Positions 58,301-64,000 of a stretch of DNA of 64,000 nt are shown here, one piece after another. The notes beneath the pieces are model-generated. The model saw only the letters and a list, made by a program, of their open reading frames with translations. It had not been told where the DNA came from and did not search any database. Positions within the stretch are counted from its first letter, which is position 1; the number at the start of each line of letters is the position of its first letter. A program made the translations under genes and the position numbers. The stretch is from Gigantopelta aegis (lineage: Eukaryota > Mollusca > Gastropoda > Neomphalida > Peltospiridae): NCBI RefSeq assembly GCF_016097555.1, contig NC_054699.1, positions 4,717,669 to 4,781,668 of the forward strand. Reading direction: 5' to 3'.

Positions 58301-58334
<34 letters not shown>

Positions 58335-61300
58335 GTGGCAACTGAGTAGTCTTAAAACTCCTTAAACGGTTTAGAAGAGAATTTTCTTTAAGTTTCTATA
58401 ATATCGTCCCCCCCACCCCCCCCGCTAGCTACGGCCCTTAGCGGTCTATGATATACCAGTCGTGGGGCAGCATGGGCGGATCCAAGGGGGGGGGGGACCA
58501 GGGGGACGCGTCCCCCCCAAAAATTGTTCAAGTGCCCTCAAAATGTCCAAGTGCCCTTTTTGTTTGTAGAATTTTTTTTAAGTAAACAATAATTATATTG
58601 TAGATAAATGAAATCAAGATTTTCGTGTACATGCGCAAGCTTGCAGATATGTGTCTGTGTTATTGAGTCTCAGTGAGGTTCTAACGCGAGTGACGCCAAT
58701 TTACTTCATTATTGCTAGTATATTATGACGTAGAACTGTAGGAATTCATATTAATTGTAAATATCAAAACTTGTAGTAAGGTGCCCTTTTGACGAGTCAA
58801 TGTGCCCTTCTTTTTTGGTCCCCCCCTAAAAATATTTCCTGGATCCGCCCATGCGGGGCACTGGTTGGTATGGAAAGAAAACAATCAGAGAATGAATATA
58901 CCGAGGGGGTCCCATCCTACGACCAAATCACCCCCAGGCGAGCACACTACTGACTGACCGTGACACGTGCAATTTAAATAATAAATGAGTTCCCGTATCC
59001 TGTCTAAGGTGGGGTAATTGCTCCCGGGAACTTCGAGGTATTATTTATGCTTATGCATCGTGCCATGAATAATAATTGTTGTTCCTTGTGTGGATAACTC
59101 CTCTACAGCTACGGAATAATTACGTCATCCCATCGACGAGAAACGAGTTTCACACAATATTCCACCAGAACAATACATATCTCGCTCAAATTAAAACTCG
59201 TTCAGAAACACATTCCTGTAAGTATTGATGTCTGTGTATGCTGCTAATGGCACCGGGGCCGTATCTAGCGGCGAGAAAGGAAGGTGGTTTTCTACCCCAA
59301 GAAACATGCAAATAGTAGAGAATATCCTCCATTACTGTGCCCTGATTATTTGTGTTCTGCCACCCTCCCCTTCCCCTATTTTAGGCTACATACGGTTATA
59401 GACACAGACACAATCGTATCAGAATTAGAAATATTAATTGCAATTTGTTTGTTTGTTTGTTTATTTGTTCAGACGTTTGAGACAACCTGGCGTCACCAGC
59501 GTGGAAAAACCAAAAACTACCCCCGGCAAAAAAAAAAATAATAAAAATAAATATACATATAAAACAAAAACAAAAACAGAAGAAAAAAAAAGAATTTTTT
59601 TTTTCCACAAACCCCCACCCCCACCCCCACTCCCACCCCAAACAAACACAAAACCCCAAACATTTTTCCATTAGCAGCAAGATATATTTAATATACACTT
59701 TCCCACAGACAGGGCAACACATGCCATGGCGTTGAAGTCTCAGACTCTGAGTCCTGTGTCTTAGACTCTAAAGGTTTTGTAAACACCAGGCTAGGGAATT
59801 TCGAAGCAATCTTAGCCTACGAAATCGTAAAATCATCGTAGGGTGTGACGTCACTACAGCGCACTTCATAGTGACGTCATAGCTTACGATGGTTTTACGA
59901 TTTCACAGGCTAAGACTGCTTCGAAAATATGGACCCAGGCCAGATTCTTAACATAAAACTCTCACCTATCAGACAGCCATCCAAAGAGGACTCGACCAAA
60001 GGTGTTGGCGATTCCGACCACAGACAGGAGAAAGGCCGCGTCGTTCTTCTCCACTCCGGACTGGATCGCGCGGTCCGGCAGGTAAATGAAGGGCATGTTA
60101 AACCCAATGCTGGTGAGAAAGTTTGAGATGACGAACATGAGGAAGACTCCGTCCTTGAGCAGGGAGAACTGCAGCATCTGGTTGAAGGTGTCCCTGAACT
60201 CCCGGGAGGGCTTTAGACAAGCGCAGGTGCTCCACTCCACGCTGGACTCGGACGATTCGTCCGGGATGGACGTAACGCTAGCTATGTACACGTCAGGATG
60301 GGACCTGAACATGGGGATGGTCTGAAGGCTGGCTCTGTAGAAGATGTCCTTTCTGTACATGGGCCCCGTGTGGGATGACAGACGCCGGTGGTGGTGGTTG
60401 CTCGGCAGCACGAGTCTGGGGCGCAGCGCTGTGCTCTTAACGTGGTGCAGCGCTCCATCGCTGCAGGCCAAACTGGCTGGCGACAGCTCCAGATCCTGGC
60501 CTTCTGAACCAGCAGACGCTTTGGCATCCTGTTCCAGGGCGTTTGGTTTAAGTTCTCTGTTGCTGGCGCACATCCTCACAATATCTGCTGCAGTCCCCTG
60601 CGGCTGGACGAACATCTCCAGGGATCTAATGATGCTCATATCATGCACGATCCCGTTGACTTGTAGGTCATGGGGCAACAGTTCCTCTTGTTCCTCCTTC
60701 AATTGCATAGCTTCTCCGTTCTCGTTTCTCTCGAAATTCACAGTGCCATTGCTGAAGTTGGCGTTGAAGATGTCGGAGTTCTTCTTCAGTCTGTTCATTT
60801 TGCTTTCTGTCGGCTCTTCGATTTGCAGACGCGTCTGCAGGGGCCTAAATAGCGCACCGCACACGATGATGTTGAGGACGAGGCCAGCTTCGATCAGGAT
60901 TGTCCCTTTCCACCCGTACTCATCCAGCAGCCATTTTGTTAAGGGCGCGAAAATGAACGTGCCGAAGCCCGAACCGCACACGGCCAGGCCTGTGGCAAAG
61001 GATCTCCTTTTCTCGAAGTAATTGGCGACGGAAACGATGGCAGGCAGGTAAATAAGACCGAAACCAAATCCTGAAAAAGATAAAAAGATCTTGATCAGAA
61101 CCATTATTCTCGACTAATGAATGTTTGCATATTTTTTTTAGAGGAGGGGTGGGTTTGTTTGGATTGGATTTTTTGTTGTTTTGTTTGTTTGGTTGGTTTT
61201 TGTTTCTTTTTTTTTAACCAGGAGTTTTTTTTTTTTTTTTTTTTAAGGGGGTGGGAGGAGGTCCCAAACTGTTAATACACGAGAACAAACATAAAAAAAA

Positions 61301-62951
61301 AAAAAATTGAGCTTAGGAATAAGCACTTTAAAATGAGCAAAGAAAACAATTCACAAGAGGTGATAAAATCGAGGCCCCCTGACTACCACCCTGGATTCGC
61401 ACTTGCTACCATTAAATTGGATACACATGTCATGTCATGTCATAGGGTTTTACGGGCACATTCAGAACAAGCTGTTGTAGCGCACGCCTGACAGGATTTG
61501 GATACACAACAGCTAAGTACTTTTATACAACACAGAGCTCTCAACTGCCTTTATCTAATACCATTAGTAAATATACTAATCACCTATAAACTCACCCTCG
61601 GGACCTGACTGCCCATGTCAATGCCAAAACAACACAAAACAACAGCAATACAATTATATTGAAACCTTTATCGATCTCCACTCATCAGTTGTTTTGTTAT
61701 TGACAAAAACAATAAGTATCTGTTTAGTGACACCTCAAAACCTTTTTAATGTTTTACAAATAGTTATTTCGCCACGCGGTTGACAGAGAAGACACCAGCC
61801 GCCATCATAACAAATCAAAGCGCTCAGTTGGTCTAAGATCAATCCCATTAGGCCAGTGGGCCCATTGGAATAGTTCTCGTCCAGCCACTGCTCCATAACT
61901 GGTGTAACACACGCTGTGGTATGTACCATCATGTCTGAGGGATAACGCCAATAAAACATATCTTGCTGCTACTCACAAACAGTAGCCCAAGGCTGTTTCT
62001 TCTCCCATTTTCTGTCTGATCCTTGACAATATGGCTGACGCCATATAACCGGACTTAAAATGTATCGAGTGTGCGTCATTAAATAAAACATTCCATTCTT
62101 CCTTCTTTAAAAATTAAAGAACTATAAACAGACACTACGCTAACATTTTCAATGAACATTATACTGAATCGGAAATAGGGACCTGCCATTATTCCAAATG
62201 AGATATACAGGTAGTATATGTTAGGCGCAAACAGACTCAGCATGAAGCCCACTCCGGCAACAAGGGATCCCACGATACTGATGACGCGACATCCATAGCG
62301 ATTGGTCAGTGCGCTGGCAATAGGACCTAAAAATAGATTAAGGCAATAGTTTTGAATATGAATAAAAAGTTTTTACGATAATTATTATGTTACAATCATA
62401 GCGACTAGTCACTGCGCCGGTGAAAGGACCTACAATATATTAAACTAACAGTCTTAAATTTGAAAAACATACTAATAACGATACTGATGATGCGACAATC
62501 ATGGCGACTGGTCAATGCGCCGGCGAAATAACCTAAAATAGATTAAAATAACAGTCTTAAATCCGAGTTACAAAATAATAACAATAGTTACGATGCAACA
62601 GCTATCCCGATTGGTCAATGCGCTGGCGCAGGACCTAAAAACAGATTAAGATAATAATCTTAAATGCGCTGAGGGATATGACCTAAAAGTATATTAAAAT
62701 AATAGTTATAAATTTGAATTAAAGAAATTAATACTGTTAACTTAAACGAACGGTACAAAAATATGAATGAGTGGTCAGTGCGCTGGTACAAGTATAGGCC
62801 CTAATAATGGACCAAAATAAAGGCTTAGATTTAAATAATAATAATAATAATGACCTGTAAGTAAATGGAAAATGCAACGTTAATAAAGTGGTCAATGCAC
62901 TGGTGACAAATATAGGCCCTAATATTGGACCAAAATTAAGGCTTAGATTTA

Positions 62952-62989
<38 letters not shown>

Positions 62990-64000
62990 CCTGTAAGTAA
63001 ATGGGCAATGTAACGTTAATAAAGTTATCGTAAATTATCGTACGTTACAAAACAAATTCTTTACTATTGTCATACAAGATATTTATCAATTAATCCCGAT
63101 TTTATCCGTGGTCCATACATGATAAGAAACATGTTTTGACCACGTGTTTTATAAAGACAATTGCACTATAAGATGTTTACCTTGCTACAGATAACGTATC
63201 CACGTTATCCATCTATCCTTGACTACTAAATATCTGAAGCCTTGATTTAAGTCTAGGAAATCACTGCAATGGCCAACGAAGTTTAGACCCTGAACGAGAA
63301 GCCATGAATCCAAACGTTTATTTTCTCATAGGCCATGTTAAGAGACAAGTCTGAGTTTGAACTACAATACTCATTATGTAGTAACGAAAGAGTTTTTTAA
63401 GTAGCAAAACGAATTTAATATGTAATATTACTTGTAAAAGGGCGTTTAACTTATTATTCCGAAACATATCACAATGGCAGCAAATCATAGACGGTCATTT
63501 CAAAGAAAACTATTCATATAGTTGGTCTGACTCGGATAAACAATTAAAGGGATATTCCTGAGTTTGCTGGAATTTTAAAGATGTTATCGACTAACAGATA
63601 CTTCTTAACAATAGTAATTATATATCAAGTAAAAAATATTATATTTTTCTGCATAAAATATTAGTGGCCGTATATTAAACGTGTTTCTGATCGTTCTAAT
63701 ATTTGTAATAGGTTAAATTTCATTTTATTTCCTAAAATATATTTTTTTCGTACACATGTACGAAATTATTTGAAGACCAAATCCAGTTTGGTTTTCTTAT
63801 AAATATTAAGATGACCAGAAACACATGGAATATACGGACACTGATATTCTAAACAAGAAAATATATGTAATATGTAAGTTTAATCGTAAAAATATTTTAT
63901 TAGTCGGAAACATCTTACAATAGCCTCTAAACTCAGGAATGTCCCTTTAAACTACGACTGGCAATTATAATTATTATGTAATATTGTCGTCTGCTTACCC
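51804..64000 (-). CDS. SLC16-family (monocarboxylate transporter-like) gene, 5' end outside
   Basis: A 12-helix major-facilitator transporter of the plasma membrane, recognised from exons 62326-62183, 61070-59966, 56631-56498, 54358-54233 and 52006-51804. Spliced phases agree at every junction (1, 2, 1, 1) and 569 codons plus TAG stay open. Diagnostic features are [13 protein letters not shown], the SLC16 signature [20 protein letters not shown] after helix 4-5, a cytoplasmic loop of nearly 200 residues between helices 6 and 7, [12 protein letters not shown] in helix 8 and LSDRSGVNRL after it. In MCT1 the helix-8 site carries Asp302 and Arg306; here the Asp is Asn and the Arg is kept, which fits the MCT8/9/12/14-like groups rather than proton-lactate carriers (inference). 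Substrate unknown. The first exon with the WGW motif is beyond the right edge. Confidence 0.9.
52158..52537. mobile_element. TTAA MITE in transporter intron (380 bp)
   Basis: TTAA flanks at 52158-52161 and 52534-52537; ends AGCCACAGACCCTAGTTTC and CTAGGATCTGTCACT. The same length and interior as 57756-58135. Confidence 0.85.
52530..52768. repeat. About 110-bp direct duplication beside MITE
   Basis: The block GCACTTTAAGCAAAGGCAAAGTG...TAGCGATATCTACG occurs twice in tandem with few differences. The first copy includes the TTAA at the right end of the 52158-52537 MITE, so the duplication followed the insertion. Confidence 0.8.
52769..54232. other. Transporter intron, mostly unique
   Basis: No coding exon seen. 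At 52803-52850 an end of a GCCGTAGCTAG-type MITE is visible, and C-runs lie at 52987-53008 and 53767-53780. The remainder is AT-rich. Confidence 0.5.
54233..54358 (-). CDS. Transporter exon, helices 10-11
   Basis: Acceptor TTTTCGGCAG before 54358 and donor GTAAGG after 54233. Encodes [19 protein letters not shown], then [20 protein letters not shown], in phase 1-1. The last residues are a usual SLC16 motif (GPP.AG). Confidence 0.93.
54485..54720 (-). mobile_element. S2 SINE, head missing
   Basis: The minus-strand S2 body and 3' end (GGAAATGTTTTATTTAACGA on the plus strand; GATCTTTTCTATGCACCATC; AGTCGTGGTGCACTGGCTGG) inside a transporter intron. Confidence 0.85.
54820..54935. repeat. CAC/CAT-rich low-complexity tract
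   Basis: Imperfect CAC, CAT and CATCAT units. The histidine-rich frame through it is not a gene. Confidence 0.75.
55025..55242. mobile_element. GGATCC-type MITE with 5-bp TSD
   Basis: GGGAA flanks on both sides (55020-55024, 55243-55247). The right end is TGGATCCGCCACTG. The left end is worn (CAGAGGC) and runs into a G-run. The interior matches 12778-12957 in inverse orientation. Confidence 0.75.
55645..55973 (-). mobile_element. S2 SINE, full length, with 12-bp TSD
   Basis: TAAGACGACGAA lies on both sides (55633-55644, 55974-55985). On the minus strand the tRNA-like head reads GGCGGGACGTAACCCAGTGG (A box region) and GGGATCGATCCCCG (B box region). The body is standard, and the 3' end is GCGCGTCGTTAAATAAAACA with a TTCC tail. 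The best-preserved S2 in the window. Confidence 0.95.
56498..56631 (-). CDS. Transporter exon, helices 9-10
   Basis: Acceptor CTCCTTTCAG before 56631 and donor GTACGT after 56498. Encodes [20 protein letters not shown], then the segment through [16 protein letters not shown], entering in phase 2 and leaving in phase 1. The first Arg completes LSDR from the previous exon. Confidence 0.93.
57331..57578. repeat. 80-bp tandem repeat, 3 copies, intronic
   Basis: ACCCGTTCTATTGGCAATCT starts at 57334, 57414 and 57494 (with one change in the third). The unit continues GTATTTGAAGTTGGGCAATT and ends CATCTGTGTAGTGAG. Confidence 0.9.
57595..57712 (+). mobile_element. S2 SINE 3' fragment
   Basis: The plus-strand S2 end: GTTTGACATCCAATAGACGATGAT, GTGCTCTAGTAGTGTCGTTAAAC. 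Confidence 0.75.
57756..58135. mobile_element. TTAA MITE in transporter intron (380 bp)
   Basis: TTAA flanks at 57756-57759 and 58132-58135; ends AGAGACAGACCCTAGTTTC and CTAGGGTATGTCCCT; contains ACGCACGTGCGT. Fully preserved. Confidence 0.9.
58276..58438. mobile_element. GGCCGTAGCTAG-type MITE
   Basis: The ends GGCCCGTAGCTAGGATTTT and GCTAGCTACGGCCCT are inverted; a G-run of over 30 and C-runs lie between. TAGCG on both sides is a possible 5-bp duplication. G-run length is doubtful. Confidence 0.7.
58470..58854. mobile_element. CATGGGCGGATCC MITE, second copy
   Basis: Almost identical to 30538-30938 in inverse orientation. Flanks GGGGCA on both sides. It lacks a short GGGGCCCC palindromic insertion seen in the other copy. 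Confidence 0.9.
59254..59740. other. Intronic low-complexity and SINE remnant
   Basis: A partial GGGGCCGTATCTAGCGG end, a TTTG run near 59445, A-rich and C-rich tracts (59525-59660), then a short minus-strand S2 piece (59660-59730). No exon. Confidence 0.55.
59795..59936. mobile_element. Fold-back MITE with two CRE palindromes
   Basis: The second copy of the element at 5628-5776: arms TTTCGAAGCAATCTTAGCCT and its complement, with AAATCGTAAAA.CATCGTA. TGACGTCA occurs in both halves (near 59848 and 59873). It ends about 30 bases from the donor site of the large transporter exon. Confidence 0.8.
59966..61070 (-). CDS. Transporter large exon, helices 4-8 and long loop
   Basis: Acceptor TCTTTTTCAG before 61070 and donor GTGAGAG after 59966. 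It enters in phase 1 and leaves in phase 2. It contains [19 protein letters not shown] and the [17 protein letters not shown] signature, helix 6 ([18 protein letters not shown]), and the long hydrophilic loop with a [10 protein letters not shown] motif. [19 protein letters not shown] (helix 7) and [20 protein letters not shown] (helix 8) follow. No frame break. Confidence 0.95.
61071..61850. other. Transporter intron, low complexity and R2 piece
   Basis: T-rich and G-rich tracts at 61128-61260, an R2 repeat piece at 61432-61500 (ACGGGCACATTCAGAACAAGC), otherwise unique. No exon seen. Confidence 0.5.
61851..62102 (+). mobile_element. S2 SINE, worn
   Basis: Plus-strand S2: GGCCAGTGGGCCCATTGGAA, CCACTGCTCCATAACTGGTG, TATGGCTGACGCCATATAAC and the end GTGCGTCATTAAATAAAACA. 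Confidence 0.8.
62183..62326 (-). CDS. Transporter exon, helices 3-4
   Basis: Acceptor CTATTTTTAG before 62326. Encodes [19 protein letters not shown], then [20 protein letters not shown] and SFGIMAG, 144 bases in phase 1-1. The donor after 62183 is GTCCCT, a weak match beyond GT, but phase and protein continue exactly into 61070. Partial copies of its 5' end lie in the intron to the right. Confidence 0.92.
62327..62930. repeat. Decayed tandem copies of a transporter exon 5' end
   Basis: The first ~60 bases of the exon at 62326, with its acceptor and some intron, recur upstream. Positions equal to the exon's first base are about 62429, 62532, 62634, 62682, 62800 and 62918 (steps 103, 103, 102, 48, 118, 118). 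In the first copy the minus strand still reads [13 protein letters not shown] after TAG, and in the second [19 protein letters not shown], against [19 protein letters not shown] in the real exon. No donor sites follow, so these are not complete exons. Confidence 0.8.
62931..63543. other. Transporter intron, AAT repeats, nothing else
   Basis: An AAT run at 62955-62988 (and a shorter one at 62836-62850), then unique AT-rich sequence without recognised elements. Confidence 0.5.
63544..63950. mobile_element. TTAA MITE family 2 (407 bp)
   Basis: TTAA at 63544-63547 and 63947-63950. The ends AGGGATATTCCTGAGTTT and AAACTCAGGAATGTCCCT are inverted. It has the same TTAA/AGGGA.AT start as the 380-bp family but a different interior. 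A fragment is at 11877-12024. Confidence 0.85.
63990..64000 (-). other. Probable splice donor of the preceding transporter exon
   Basis: On the minus strand the last bases read GG|GTAAGCAG, a near-consensus donor with GT at 63998-63997. An exon ending in G fits the phase needed before the exon at 62326 (the codon completed by GT is Gly). Only the last two bases of that exon would be in the window. Confidence 0.5.

Larger units (their letters stand above)
58136..58900 (-). mobile_element. S2 SINE broken by two MITEs
   Basis: Minus-strand S2 pieces at 58136-58275 (3' part; AGCAGCAAGGAACCTTTTATATGC), 58439-58463 (TATGATATACCAGTCGTGG) and 58855-58880 (GGGGCACTGGTTGG) become one SINE when the MITEs at 58276-58438 and 58470-58854 are taken out. 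Confidence 0.8.

Noticed and set aside
58303..58334. Long G-run (and the C-runs at 45605, 52987 and 53767) as a functional G-quadruplex region
   Set aside because: Homopolymer lengths of this kind are often assembly artefacts, and the runs sit inside MITEs or arrays; no further evidence.
60086..61021. Plus-strand ORFs of up to 225 codons over the large transporter exon
   Set aside because: Antisense to a well-supported SLC16 exon and without motifs of their own.

Overview
The window looks like nuclear DNA of a marine mollusc, more likely a gastropod. The evidence is the intron-rich gene structure, AT-rich intergenic DNA, heavy microsatellite load, many tRNA-derived SINEs of the kind seen in mollusc genomes, short TIR (MITE) elements with TTAA, 5-bp or 8-bp target duplications, and decayed non-LTR retrotransposons. 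Species was not determined.

Three things look like real protein-coding loci. (1) A solute carrier of the SLC16/monocarboxylate transporter family lies on the minus strand from about 51.8 kb to the right edge. I could join five exons (62326-62183, 61070-59966, 56631-56498, 54358-54233, 52006-51804). The phases agree, and 569 codons plus a stop read through without a break. A splice donor in the last bases of the window suggests the N-terminal exon ends exactly there. (2) A large intronless-CDS J-domain protein (910 aa, minus, 9165-6433) has alanine/glycine-rich putative membrane segments and three 114-aa tandem repeats. A paralogue lies at 24788-22738, with one repeat unit and a single-base frameshift. 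Both sit in a segmental duplication (about 3.5-9.55 kb and 18.7-25.1 kb) that also carries a LINE RT fragment and an 86-bp minisatellite. (3) A GC-richer 315-aa ORF (1166-219, minus) of unknown function lies at the left edge.

The rest is repeats. 1.8-4.9 kb: S1 tRNA-like repeats in tandem and a 125-bp array enclosing an RT fragment. 4.9-6.3 kb: nested MITEs. 10.9-18.3 kb: a dispersed repeat (RepA), SINEs, inverted relics of a transposon-type ORF, and a 2-kb TTAA/THAP (Kolobok-like) element. 25-30 kb: a 31-bp minisatellite and a LINE fragment. 30.4-32.3 kb: a second RepA with three nested MITEs. 34.8-39.3 kb: a dead L1-like LINE with 17 copies of an 82-bp unit grown inside its ORF2. 40-43 kb: S1 copies, one split by an 818-bp TTAA element. 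44.8-49.5 kb: one old tandem array with three homogenised sub-blocks. 49.8-50.3 kb: a 51-bp array. The transporter introns (52-64 kb) hold SINEs, MITEs, a CRE-containing fold-back element next to an exon, and decayed tandem copies of one exon's 5' end.

I see no operon, CRISPR, rRNA or genuine tRNA gene. The most unusual signals are the J-domain paralogues with variable repeat number, the exon-derived repeats in the transporter intron, the S1 repeat with a compensatory hairpin change, and minisatellites grown inside known elements. All calls are by eye; no database search or alignment was run.
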